Assembly (NCBI GenBank): GCA_002737635.1
Contig: NSIC01000002.1
Location: 1 to 46,063 of the forward strand
From: Acidimicrobium sp.
GTDB taxonomy: Bacteria; Actinomycetota; Acidimicrobiia; Acidimicrobiales; Ilumatobacteraceae
Length of the DNA: 46,063 nucleotides
Reading direction: 5' to 3'
How positions within the stretch are numbered: the first letter of the stretch is position 1; each line of letters opens with the position of its first letter. Below, piece by piece: positions 23,974 through 32,791 of the stretch. The notes beneath the pieces are model-generated. The model worked only from the letters and a program-made list of their open reading frames with translations. It was not told the origin of the DNA and did not search any database. A program made the position numbers and the translations under genes.

Positions 23974-25194
23974 TCAGTTGGGTTTTGGCTCTTTGGGTAA
24001 CCCGAGCACCATCTCACCAATGATATTGCGCTGAACTTGCGAAGAACCTGCATAAATTGTGCCGGCACGAGCATTCAAAAAAGTCATCGCCCAACTCATC
24101 GTGCTGTTCTTCGCCCCAGCCTCATCGGTTTGAAAAGTCGTCATCGGCTTGCGACCCTCGGGCACCAAGCCGTCGGCGCCGAGAATATCCATTGCCAACT
24201 CAGTGACTGTTTTGTGATATTCGCTCCAATAAAGTTTCGAGATCGCACCGTCTGGTCCGGGGTGATGACCTGCGACAAATTTCGTCAGCGTGCGCAAGCC
24301 GAGATATTTCATGATTTGAACTTTGCCATAGCAGTCGCTTAGGCGCTGCCGAATTCGTGGGTCATTGGCAACACCGCGTTCTTGAGCCAGTTCAATCAAT
24401 CGATCAATTTCCGCTTGATACTTGATTGAAAGTGTCGCTGCTGCCTCACCGCGCTCGTAGCCGAGCAATGACATCGCCACCGCCCAGCCATTGTTCAGCC
24501 CACCGACGATGTTGTCTTTCGGGCATGTCGCATCTGTATAAAACACCTCGTTAAATTCGCTCTCACCCGACAGCATCTTGATCGGTCGAACTTCGATGCC
24601 TGGTTGGCGCATATCGACCAACATGAACGAAATACCTTTGTGCTTCGGTGCATCGGGGTTGGTGCGCGCGAGAGTAAAAATATGGGTTGCATACTGCCCG
24701 GCTGAAGTCCAAATTTTTTGTCCGTTTAAAATAAATTGATCACCGTCGAGAGCAGCCTTTAAACCAACATTGCCAAGGTCGGAGCCGGCGTTTGGCTCGC
24801 TGTAACCCTGACACCAAACATCTTGTCCAGAAATAATTCTCGGTAAGTAATCACGCTTTTGCTCTTCGGTGCCCCAAATCAACAAAGTGTTGCCGAGCAT
24901 TTGAATGCCGAATGTGTCGTTAAAAGAACCTGTCGGCACACCAGCGCGCGCAAACTCTTCGGCGACGATAACTTGTTCGAGCGCAGAAAGACCACCGCCT
25001 CCGTATTCGACTGGCCAACCAGGAGCAAGATAAGGACTCGTAGCCAAAATGTTGCGCCACTGGGCAACAAACTCTTCGACTGCTTTTCCTTCCATTGAGC
25101 CGATGCCCTGCCAATTAGATGGGAGTTTTTCTGCCAAAAACGCTTGCACCTTCTCGCGATATTCTTCGGCTTGCAGATCGTAGACAGGTCTCAT
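23974..25194 (-). CDS. Acyl-CoA dehydrogenase
   Basis: The 406-residue flavoenzyme oxidises an acyl-CoA to the trans-2-enoyl-CoA. Motifs: WPVEYGGGGLSALEQ near residue 60, the FAD/substrate block CQGYSEPNAGSDLGN, GQKIWTSAGQYA, and C-terminal TIYAGSSQVQRNIIGE. Where MCAD-type enzymes have the catalytic Glu in the YEGT motif, this protein has Ala (YAGS), so the base must be elsewhere, as in several actinobacterial FadE proteins. Substrate is unknown. The start codon overlaps the ROK gene stop by 4 bases. Confidence 0.9.
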   Translation of the reverse strand: MRPVYDLQAEEYREKVQAFLAEKLPSNWQGIGSMEGKAVEEFVAQWRNILATSPYLAPGWPVEYGGGGLSALEQVIVAEEFARAGVPTGSFNDTFGIQMLGNTLLIWGTEEQKRDYLPRIISGQDVWCQGYSEPNAGSDLGNVGLKAALDGDQFILNGQKIWTSAGQYATHIFTLARTNPDAPKHKGISFMLVDMRQPGIEVRPIKMLSGESEFNEVFYTDATCPKDNIVGGLNNGWAVAMSLLGYERGEAAATLSIKYQAEIDRLIELAQERGVANDPRIRQRLSDCYGKVQIMKYLGLRTLTKFVAGHHPGPDGAISKLYWSEYHKTVTELAMDILGADGLVPEGRKPMTTFQTDEAGAKNSTMSWAMTFLNARAGTIYAGSSQVQRNIIGEMVLGLPKEPKPN

Positions 25195-26051
25195 GTTTCA
25201 CAGCCTAGATTGCGAGCCACTGCTGCTGCCCCAACGAGCGGCGAAAGTGGGCCAAGCCCCGCAGGGCAAACAGTGAAACCCTGCACAAAGCCGATTTTCG
25301 CCGAACGATCTAACTCGCTTTGCACTGAGTCAAAAAATGGTTTGCCAAAGCCAAAGGCAACCGAGCCGGCAATAACCGCACTGCGTAAATCAACTGCGAC
25401 CCCAACACTGACCAAAGCACGAGCCACGAGTCGGCCTGTTTCGGCGATGACCTGCGCACTTGCTTGAGCCGAAGGTTTACCGGTGATCGCTTCGATCGAT
25501 CGACCAGAAGCATGAGCCTCGAGACAACCCCGCGAACCACAGGCGCACAATCTGCCGTCAGGCACGACAATCACATGACCGATGTGTCCGGCGTTGCCAC
25601 TTCGTCCGTCCAAAACTTTGCCCTGCGAAATAATTCCGCCGCCCACACCAGTTGAAACAACCAAACCGATGACATCTGTCTGACCAACTACCGCCCCACA
25701 CCAAACTTCGCCTTGCACCAGAGCTTTGGCATCGCCGTCTATATATACAGGCATCTGAACTAAATCTTGCAGCCTTGCGCGGAACGGAAAGTCGCGCCAC
25801 TCGGGGATATGCAACGTCGAAACCAACTCGCCGTGCGGCGACATCGGTCCACCACACCCGACACCACAAGCAATTAAGTCGACGCTTGATTCAGCGACTT
25901 GCGATTTGATCAGTTCTTGCAGAGCTTGCCAGACATTAACTTGCGGCGTCAGCACTCGACCATGCGATAAAACTTCGCCAGTTAACGAAACGATCCCGAC
26001 AGAAAGTTTGGTACCACCGATATCGACTGCAAGATAGCCGCGCTTGCTCAC
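25191..26051 (-). CDS. ROK family sugar kinase or regulator-like protein
   Basis: The 286-residue protein starts with the ASKHA phosphate motif AVDIGGTKLSVGIV and has the ROK signature GHIGHVIVVPDGRLCACG followed by CLEAHASG, the zinc-binding CxCGxxGCxE pattern. No helix-turn-helix is present, so it is more likely a kinase (glucose, mannose, GlcNAc or similar) than a ROK repressor. It differs clearly from the second ROK protein at 30327-31187. It is coupled to an acyl-CoA dehydrogenase gene; the relation between the two is unclear. Confidence 0.85.
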   Translation of the reverse strand: MSKRGYLAVDIGGTKLSVGIVSLTGEVLSHGRVLTPQVNVWQALQELIKSQVAESSVDLIACGVGCGGPMSPHGELVSTLHIPEWRDFPFRARLQDLVQMPVYIDGDAKALVQGEVWCGAVVGQTDVIGLVVSTGVGGGIISQGKVLDGRSGNAGHIGHVIVVPDGRLCACGSRGCLEAHASGRSIEAITGKPSAQASAQVIAETGRLVARALVSVGVAVDLRSAVIAGSVAFGFGKPFFDSVQSELDRSAKIGFVQGFTVCPAGLGPLSPLVGAAAVARNLGCET

Positions 26052-26060
26052 GCGAACTCT

Positions 26061-26414
26061 TTACCGCTCGCGCGTGAATTTTTCGCGCATACGCTGCGCG
26101 TTGGCGCGTTGAGCCCGCAACGACTCAGCGACATCACGAAGGCCCACCTTCGACATTGCCCGCAATTGACGCTCGACGATTAGCGCACAACCCAACATCG
26201 CCAAGAACCCCGCAAACGCCATAAGAAAATGAAACTGCAGACCAACTATCGTCAAACCAAGAGATGCGACAATGCCGACACCTGCCCACCATGCTGTGCG
26301 TGCCGAGTGACGATACAAACCTTTTGAAGAAACGGCCTGTGCGAATTTCTCGTCAGTCTTGAGATCTTGCTCAATCTGGCGAAGAATCTGCTGTTCGTTA
26401 TCTGATAATGGCAA
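26061..26414 (-). CDS. DUF3040 membrane protein
   Basis: The 117-residue protein begins MPLSDNEQQILRQIEQDL, the conserved DUF3040 opening, followed by two adjacent membrane helices (about 42-60 and 64-80) and a basic C-terminal tail. DUF3040 proteins occur almost only in actinobacteria; function is unknown. The start is a TTG at 26414 with GGAGG four bases upstream, which decides it. Confidence 0.88.
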   Translation of the reverse strand: MPLSDNEQQILRQIEQDLKTDEKFAQAVSSKGLYRHSARTAWWAGVGIVASLGLTIVGLQFHFLMAFAGFLAMLGCALIVERQLRAMSKVGLRDVAESLRAQRANAQRMREKFTRER

Positions 26415-26486
26415 AGTGCCTCCGATGAGAGTGTTGCTCGCTATACCTTCTCACGAGTTTAGACACTTCGCAAGAGAAATTTCTTA

Positions 26487-27764
26487 CTAGTGGGGATCGC
26501 TGGGCCCCCATTTAGATGAGCCTGGTTTGCGCTTATGACTTAATGCACTTGCCGGTTTGATCGCCGCGTCACCAAATTTGTCGCGAATGTCGTCAATTGC
26601 CGATGTTGTCGAACTCCATGCGGCATCAAGTTCATTTGCCGTTGATTTATCGGTTACATCATCAAACAGGCTCAGTTGCATTTCGGGCTCGACCAGATTT
26701 CGCGCGCTGATGCCCAGAAGTCGCACACCTCCAGAGATATCGATTTCTCGCAATAATGGCTCGACAAGACGCATCATCGCCTGCGTAGTCGTAACCGGAA
26801 ACTCGACACTTGCCGCGCGAGTTATGACTTGAAAATCTGCAAACTTGATCTTTAGCGAAATCGTCCGTGCACCGACACCTGCATTTCGGCATCGCGCCGA
26901 AACGGCGTCAGCAAGTCGCAATAATTGCCCGTGAGCAACAGCAAGATCTTTGATGTCTGTCGAAAAAGTCTCTTCATGACCAATTGATTTTGCATCACGG
27001 TCTGGCTCGACCGATCTGTCGTCGATGCCTTGTGAAAGTTCGAACAAGTGTTCACCAAGAGAATCGCCAAGCACTGTGAGCAAGATCTTGCGATCAAACT
27101 TGGCAACATCACCGACCGTCTTGATTGACAGCGCCGCAAGTTTTTCGAGCGTCACCGGGCCAACTCCCCACAGCGACTCGACTGCCAGTGGGTGAAGAAA
27201 TTCAAGTTCACGACCAAACTGCACTTCATAAACACCGTGCCCTGGTTCAACCCCATCGCGATTCGCTCGCGGTTTCGCGAAGACAGAAGCAAGTTTCGCC
27301 AGAAACTTATTCGGTGCGACCCCGACACTGCATGTCAATTGAGTCGCCTGCTTAACTCGAACTCGAATCTCTTCAGCTATTTTTGTGCCTTCACCCAACA
27401 GCCGACGCGCACCAGTGACATCGAGAAACGCTTCATCCAAAGACAGCCCTTCGACGAGTGGCGTGATCGTTTGAAATACTTCGAACACTTCGGCACTGAC
27501 CTCTGAATAAAGATCGTGATCGCCAGGCAGAAAAATTGCTTGCGGACAAAGTCTTTTGGCCTGAGCCGAGGACATTGCCGAGAACACCCCGAACCTACGA
27601 GCCTCATATGAAGCAGCCGCCACGACACCGCGTGACCCGTCGCCACCGACGACTACCGGTAGACCGCGCAATTGTGGATTTCGACGAAGTTCAACGGCGA
27701 CATAAAACATGTCCATATCGACATGCAGAATCGTTTTAACGGTTGCAGGTCGAGAAATCTCCAC
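26487..27764 (-). CDS. dinB: DNA polymerase IV (Y-family)
   Basis: The 425-residue translesion polymerase has ILHVDMDMFYVAVE with catalytic Asp residues, the SYEARRFGVFSAM finger motif, SLDEAFLDVTG with the second catalytic acid pair, a helix-hairpin-helix region (LWGVGPVTLEKL), and the little-finger domain. A short C-terminal tail contains MQLSLFDD, a good sliding-clamp binding motif (QLSLF). GTG start; divergent from the membrane protein at 27795 with only 30 bases between. Confidence 0.95.
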   Translation of the reverse strand: MEISRPATVKTILHVDMDMFYVAVELRRNPQLRGLPVVVGGDGSRGVVAAASYEARRFGVFSAMSSAQAKRLCPQAIFLPGDHDLYSEVSAEVFEVFQTITPLVEGLSLDEAFLDVTGARRLLGEGTKIAEEIRVRVKQATQLTCSVGVAPNKFLAKLASVFAKPRANRDGVEPGHGVYEVQFGRELEFLHPLAVESLWGVGPVTLEKLAALSIKTVGDVAKFDRKILLTVLGDSLGEHLFELSQGIDDRSVEPDRDAKSIGHEETFSTDIKDLAVAHGQLLRLADAVSARCRNAGVGARTISLKIKFADFQVITRAASVEFPVTTTQAMMRLVEPLLREIDISGGVRLLGISARNLVEPEMQLSLFDDVTDKSTANELDAAWSSTTSAIDDIRDKFGDAAIKPASALSHKRKPGSSKWGPSDPH

Positions 27765-27794
27765 GATTCAGACGCTAGTCATAAACTCATACCC

Positions 27795-28058
27795 ATGAAT
27801 CAACAAGACCGTCGGTTGTCGGCCCTGCCATCTGTTTTGGCTCGCGTGGTCGCTTTCGTTTCGATAATTGTTGCGGGTGTCGCCGGAGCGTTGATCGGGT
27901 TCACACTCGTCGATTTGCAATGCCAAGGTGACTGCGACATTCCAAACTCGATTGGTTTAATTCTCGGCGCCGTAACTGGTGCCTTTGGCATGGGTGTGGT
28001 CGCAGTTTTGGTCTTGCGTGCAACAGGAGAATGGAAAGAACTTGAGGATCGTAAGTGA
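27795..28058 (+). CDS. Small two-helix membrane protein
   Basis: The 87-residue protein has two hydrophobic segments (about 13-35 and 50-75) separated by a loop with CQGDC. No family is recognised. The ATG at 27795 is chosen because the longer reading frame runs back into the start of dinB on the other strand. Its stop overlaps the GTG start of the downstream phosphatase (GTGA), suggesting one transcription unit. Confidence 0.65.
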   Translation: MNQQDRRLSALPSVLARVVAFVSIIVAGVAGALIGFTLVDLQCQGDCDIPNSIGLILGAVTGAFGMGVVAVLVLRATGEWKELEDRK

Positions 28059-28864
28059 GCAAAACTAATGGTCCGCAATTAGCCAACGAACTTCTAGAAA
28101 TTTGCAAGACACTTGCCACGACCGGTGGCAAGAATGCGCTAGCCGGCAGGCTCGCTGGCCTGACTCAAGTTGAAACAAAAAGCACGAGCACCGACATGGT
28201 CACCGAATTTGATCGAGCCACCGAAAAATATATCGTTGGCGAAATTCGCAGTCGTCGACCAAACGATGCGATCGTCGGCGAAGAAGGCGCCTCAATCCCA
28301 GGCACGAGCGGTATCACTTGGTGTATAGATCCGATTGACGGTACGACGAATTTTCTGTATGCCCTGCCAGGTTGGAGCGTCTCAATTGGTGTCAGCGATG
28401 ACAACGGCCCATTAGTTGGTGCGGTTTTCATTCCGGCACTTGATGAGATGTTTCATGCGGTTCGTGGGCAGGGTGCATTCTTGAACAACAACCAGATTTT
28501 TTGCAATACAACCAGCGATATTTCGAAAGCGCTTGTTTGCACCGGCTTTAGCTATTCGCCTGAACAGCGAACAATCCAGTCGAAGCGCGTGGCAAAATTT
28601 ATTCATCAGGTTCGCGACATTCGGCGCTTCGGCGCAGCGAGTATCGACATCTGTTTTGTGGCTTGCGGCAGACTCGATGCATACTTCGAAGAAAATTTGC
28701 ATCAATGGGATGTCGCTGCGGCTGAACTAATTGCGGTTGAATCTGGCGCGAAATCTGGGGATTTTTCTGGCGGAAAATCTTCACCCAAAGAATTTATGGT
28801 CACCTGCCCCGAGATTTTCAGCCAACTCAGCCAACTAGTGATCTCAAGTTCTTCGACAGATTAG
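28055..28864 (+). CDS. Inositol monophosphatase family protein
   Basis: The 269-residue Mg-dependent phosphatase shows GEEGASIPG (metal-binding Glu), CIDPIDGTTNFLY (the DPIDGT metal motif) and the C-terminal HQWDVAAAELIAVESG. In actinobacteria such enzymes make free myo-inositol for phosphatidylinositol, or dephosphorylate histidinol phosphate; both fit, and the PimB-like gene at 31667 makes inositol supply plausible. GTG start coupled to the membrane protein upstream. Confidence 0.9.
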   Translation: MSKTNGPQLANELLEICKTLATTGGKNALAGRLAGLTQVETKSTSTDMVTEFDRATEKYIVGEIRSRRPNDAIVGEEGASIPGTSGITWCIDPIDGTTNFLYALPGWSVSIGVSDDNGPLVGAVFIPALDEMFHAVRGQGAFLNNNQIFCNTTSDISKALVCTGFSYSPEQRTIQSKRVAKFIHQVRDIRRFGAASIDICFVACGRLDAYFEENLHQWDVAAAELIAVESGAKSGDFSGGKSSPKEFMVTCPEIFSQLSQLVISSSSTD

Positions 28865-28875
28865 GGTTTCGTTAA

Positions 28876-30330
28876 ATGGGTGTTGTAATTGCAATAGACG
28901 CCGGCACAACTGGTGTTAGATCTCGAGCTGTTTATGCGTCTGGGCTATCAGAGATAAGCGCGTATCGCGAGTTCACTCAATTCTTTCCACAGCCTGGTTG
29001 GGTCGAGCACGATGCCGAAGAAATTTGGCAAGCCGTGATGGTCACGTTGCAAGAAGTGATCGGCCAGTTGAGCGAGCCAATCTCGGCGATCGGCATAACG
29101 AACCAACGCGAAACTGTCGTCGCCTGGAGTCGTAAGTCGGGCAAACCATATGGTTCGGCGATCGTCTGGCAAGATCGTCGCACCGCTGATCGTTGCGAGC
29201 AACTTGCCGATCACCTGACAGTGGTGCGACAGCAAAGCGGTCTTGTGATTGACCCTTATTTTTCGGGCACCAAATTCGAATGGTTGATCAGCAATCGCAA
29301 AATTAAAGTCGACCAAGATTTATGTCTCGGCACTATTGACTCGTGGCTGATTTTCAAACTGACGGGCCACAAATCGTTTGTTACTGATGTAACGAACGCA
29401 AGTCGCACAATGTTGTTTGACATCAACAAAATGTGCTGGAGCGAAGAACTTTGCACACTGCTGAACGTGCCGATCAAAAACTTACCGACTGTTTTGCCAT
29501 CGAGTGGCAGATTCGGTTCAACAGTCAAACACGGTGCATTACCCGACTCAATTCCGATTTCTGGCGTTGCCGGCGACCAGCAAGCCGCGCTTTTTGGTCA
29601 AGCATGTTTCGCCGCGGGCGCAACGAAAAATACATATGGCACAGGCAGTTTTGTGCTGATGAATGTCGGCACAAAGTGTCCTGAGCCACAAAATGGCATC
29701 TTGACAACCGTTGCATGGCAGATTGAATCGCAAGAGCCTGTGTATGCACTCGAAGGAGCAATCTTTGTAACCGGTGCAGCAATTCAGTGGCTGCGTGATG
29801 GTCTAAACATTATTGATCACGCCAGCGAGATCGGCCCACTCGCCCAGTCGGTCGCAGATTCTGGCGGCGTTGTTTTGGTACCTGCGTTCACGGGTCTTGG
29901 CAGCCCATGGTGGGACCCATACGCACGGGGTTCAATTTTTGGCATCACTCGCGGAACAACCCGCGCTCACATCGCTCGCGCAACGATCGAATCAATAGTT
30001 TTTCAAACTCGTGACGTAGTCGAAACAATGAGCGCAGTTTCTGGCATAAAAATTAAAGACCTTCGAGTTGATGGTGGTGCTGCAGTGATCGACTTTATGT
30101 TGCAACTACAAGCCGATCATTTGGGCGTCACCGTGCTGCGACCCAAACAACTCGAGACAACCGCGATGGGCGCTGCATTCTTGGCCGGACTCAGCGAAAA
30201 AGTCTGGAATTCAACCGACGAGATTTCAACGGCATGGCAGCTTGATAAAAATTTTGAACCAAAATCTGCCGCACTCGGCTACGAGACTTGGCAAACGGCG
30301 ATAAAGCGCTCAATGAATTGGATTAACTAA
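28876..30330 (+). CDS. glpK: Glycerol kinase
   Basis: The 484-residue FGGY kinase converts glycerol to sn-glycerol 3-phosphate. The ATP motif is IAIDAGTTGVRSR. Glycerol-binding residues of the family are intact: Arg78 and Glu79 in TNQRET, Tyr128 in DPYFSGTKFEWL, and the Asp in VAGDQQAALFGQ. The C-terminal motif GLGSPWWDPYARG and RVDGGAAV are also present. Its product would feed glpD at 39709, on the same strand but 9 kb away. Its stop overlaps the stop of the convergent ROK gene. Confidence 0.95.
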   Translation: MGVVIAIDAGTTGVRSRAVYASGLSEISAYREFTQFFPQPGWVEHDAEEIWQAVMVTLQEVIGQLSEPISAIGITNQRETVVAWSRKSGKPYGSAIVWQDRRTADRCEQLADHLTVVRQQSGLVIDPYFSGTKFEWLISNRKIKVDQDLCLGTIDSWLIFKLTGHKSFVTDVTNASRTMLFDINKMCWSEELCTLLNVPIKNLPTVLPSSGRFGSTVKHGALPDSIPISGVAGDQQAALFGQACFAAGATKNTYGTGSFVLMNVGTKCPEPQNGILTTVAWQIESQEPVYALEGAIFVTGAAIQWLRDGLNIIDHASEIGPLAQSVADSGGVVLVPAFTGLGSPWWDPYARGSIFGITRGTTRAHIARATIESIVFQTRDVVETMSAVSGIKIKDLRVDGGAAVIDFMLQLQADHLGVTVLRPKQLETTAMGAAFLAGLSEKVWNSTDEISTAWQLDKNFEPKSAALGYETWQTAIKRSMNWIN

Positions 30331-31187
30331 ACGCCCGCACCCAAAAGCGCCGCGCCTATTGCGCCTGCATGTTCGCCAAGTTGTGCCACGCGCAATTCTG
30401 GATGATCACGATTGTTTGGGGCGTAAAGCAATTCTTTGAACCACTTCTTGATGTGCGGCATCAAAGTGTCTGCGGCTTCAGCCAAGCCACCACCGATGAC
30501 GATCACATTTGGGTCGGTGATGTTCGTCAAATTAACTAAACCAACCGCGACCCAGCGACCAAACGTATCTAAATAGCCGAGCGCCTGCTTGTCACCTGCA
30601 ACAGCGCGGGCGATAACTTCTTCACCACGCTTGCCGCCAGCAATAGTTGCCAAACCCGAACCTGAGGCATAACGCTCCCAGCATCCTCGTTGGCCACACC
30701 TACACAAAATGCCCTGCGACTCGACGACCATATGTCCGATCTCGCCAGCGAAACCGTGACTTCCTCGTTGCAATTTCGAACCCGAAACAAAACCGCCACC
30801 AATGCCCGTGCCCAATGTGACCATCCACATGTCGGTCGCACCGCGCCCTGCACCAAACTGCCATTCGGCATGCGCCGCACAAGTTGCGTCGTTTTCAACA
30901 TCAATCGGGTGAGCCAATTTTTTTTCTAATTGCGTGCGCAAATCAAGTTCAATTGCACCAGTCAAATTGGGTGACTCGCGCACAACACCTTGAGGCGTAA
31001 TCAAACCAGGCACACCGATGCCCAACGTTTTGTAGTCACCAAGTTCGCAGGCAATTTCTGCGAGCGTTGCAATTAAATCATCGGCGTGTGGCGTCGGGCG
31101 GCGCACAGAATTGACGATTTGCCCGTCTTCGAATAAAACCCCTAGACACTTAGTCCCGCCGACATCGATGCCGGCAACGGCGGTCAC
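30327..31187 (-). CDS. ROK family glucokinase
   Basis: The 286-residue protein has AGIDVGGTKCLGV, IDVENDATCAAHAE, VTLGTGIGGG and the ROK zinc motif CRCGQRGCWERYASG. This pattern fits actinobacterial glucokinases of the ROK family (ATP or polyphosphate dependent). It overlaps the SRPBCC gene by 4 bases and lies in a run with a PimB-like gene, an arrangement I recall from other actinobacteria. Convergent with glpK, with stop codons sharing bases. Confidence 0.87.
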   Translation of the reverse strand: MTAVAGIDVGGTKCLGVLFEDGQIVNSVRRPTPHADDLIATLAEIACELGDYKTLGIGVPGLITPQGVVRESPNLTGAIELDLRTQLEKKLAHPIDVENDATCAAHAEWQFGAGRGATDMWMVTLGTGIGGGFVSGSKLQRGSHGFAGEIGHMVVESQGILCRCGQRGCWERYASGSGLATIAGGKRGEEVIARAVAGDKQALGYLDTFGRWVAVGLVNLTNITDPNVIVIGGGLAEAADTLMPHIKKWFKELLYAPNNRDHPELRVAQLGEHAGAIGAALLGAGV

Positions 31188-31615
31188 GACTCGCAGCGAA
31201 CCTTTAGTTCTTTCAGTGTATGCAAAATGCGGCCTTCGGCTCTGCGCTTGATGAAACCCGGAAGTGGAACTATCAATTCAACCGCCAACGAATAAGTCAC
31301 TTTCGTGTTCGCATCTGATTGCTCGAACTTGTATGAACCATCAATCGACCGCATGATGTCGCCTTGAGCGAGATGCCACGAGATCTGCTTGGGCGCATTG
31401 GCGTAGTCATATTTCAGGGTGTAGTGGGTGCTGCGACCCAAAGCAGAAGCGCGGTATTCAACTAACACGGGGCGATTTTGCGAATCTCGCTCGCGCACGA
31501 CGGCTTCTTTGACATCTGGCGCCCACTCCGGATATCGCTCAACATCGATTGCGACATCAAAACACTTGTCGGCAGATGCAGCGATTACTTCTGATTTAGA
31601 TGCTGAATCAACCAC
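31184..31615 (-). CDS. SRPBCC family (polyketide cyclase-like) protein
   Basis: The 143-residue protein has the START/SRPBCC layout: an N-terminal strand, the helix CFDVAIDVERYPEWAPDVKE, alternating strands and a long C-terminal helix (KRRAEGRILHTLKELK). The YPEWAPDV motif is typical of actinobacterial members. The cavity probably binds a lipid or other hydrophobic ligand. A homologue next to pimB is conserved in mycobacteria as far as I recall. GTG start without a clear ribosome site. Confidence 0.85.
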   Translation of the reverse strand: MVDSASKSEVIAASADKCFDVAIDVERYPEWAPDVKEAVVRERDSQNRPVLVEYRASALGRSTHYTLKYDYANAPKQISWHLAQGDIMRSIDGSYKFEQSDANTKVTYSLAVELIVPLPGFIKRRAEGRILHTLKELKVRCES

Positions 31616-31666
31616 ACTTATATTTAAGCACTATTTTGAGACTATTCAGACACTCTGCAACAACCA

Positions 31667-32785
31667 CTAAGCAATGCGCAACAATTGCCCCAGATTCAAG
31701 GCAAGTTTGTCGTAGTCGAACAGGCTCTCCGCGCGCAATCGCGAGGCCTGACCCATTTGCAAGCGTTTCGGCTTGTCGACCAGCAGCCCCCGCAACGCCG
31801 AGATTACGTCATCGACTCGTGTGGGGTTTTCAACGACCAAACCTGTCTTCAAGTGCTCAACAGCGTCGGCCGCCCCACCACTGCGACCAGCGATCTGCGG
31901 CACACCACATGCTGCAGCTTCGGCGAACACGATGCCAAAACCTTCTTGCTCAAGACCCATCCATCGCGAACGGCACAGCATCGCATTGACATCAGCGCAG
32001 CCATAAAGTTTTGGCAAGTCGTCATCGGCAACTCGCCCCAAAAAAGTTGTCGGTGATCGTAACTCGCGCGCAATTCTTTCAAGCCGTGCGCGGTCACGAC
32101 CGTCGCCGCCGATAATCAAACGCAATTTAGGATGCTCATTTGCGAGATGTGAAACCGCTCGGATCAAGACATCAAACCCTTTTCGCGGCACTAATCGACT
32201 GACACCAACGATTAGTTCTGTGTCGTCAGCAACGCCAAATCGATTGCGTGATTCAATTTTTTGCTCGGGCGTTAAAACTTTGAATCTCTGAGTATCTACA
32301 CCTGGTGTGATAATTTTTATTTTCTCTTTAGAAACAGAGATGCGAGACGCCTCTGCCGCCGGATAACTGCCTGAAGCAATAATCATTTCAGCTTTATTTA
32401 AAACTCGCCCGAGCATTCGTGAAACAACTGGCAATCGCCCAGGCACAGTTATCTCGGCGCCATGCAAAACAACTATGTAGGGCAAACTTAAATGCGGCCC
32501 AACTAAACCGAGTGGCAACGCCGGATCTAGGACGACAAGTTCAGCACCAACCTCTGCCGCCATTTTGTTTATCTTGCGAACCATCAGCGGATGTGGTAAT
32601 AAAACCGGCTCGCGAGTGCGACGAATTTCAAAGTCTTGCGCCGCGTCGAATGTCTCGCTACCCAAGTATGGGCTGGTCAAAACTGCAAAACTTTCTGGCG
32701 GCAATCGTCGCCACCACTCGAACAACAAATTTTGAATACCACCAATTTTTGGTGGAAAGTCGTTGGTGACTAAAAGATGTTTCAC
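31667..32785 (-). CDS. pimB: GT4 glycosyltransferase, PimB-like mannosyltransferase
   Basis: The 372-residue GT-B enzyme starts LLVTNDFPPKIGGIQNLL, as in the actinobacterial PimB that adds the second mannose to phosphatidylinositol mannosides from GDP-mannose. Other motifs: VLHGAEITVPGRLP, PGVDTQRF, VSRLVPRKGFDVLI, and the donor-site EGFGIVFAEAAACGVPQIAG. The neighbouring SRPBCC and ROK glucokinase genes support this. Substrate specificity within GT4 is inferred. GTG start. Confidence 0.85.
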   Translation of the reverse strand: MKHLLVTNDFPPKIGGIQNLLFEWWRRLPPESFAVLTSPYLGSETFDAAQDFEIRRTREPVLLPHPLMVRKINKMAAEVGAELVVLDPALPLGLVGPHLSLPYIVVLHGAEITVPGRLPVVSRMLGRVLNKAEMIIASGSYPAAEASRISVSKEKIKIITPGVDTQRFKVLTPEQKIESRNRFGVADDTELIVGVSRLVPRKGFDVLIRAVSHLANEHPKLRLIIGGDGRDRARLERIARELRSPTTFLGRVADDDLPKLYGCADVNAMLCRSRWMGLEQEGFGIVFAEAAACGVPQIAGRSGGAADAVEHLKTGLVVENPTRVDDVISALRGLLVDKPKRLQMGQASRLRAESLFDYDKLALNLGQLLRIA

Positions 32786-32791
32786 TGCCCT

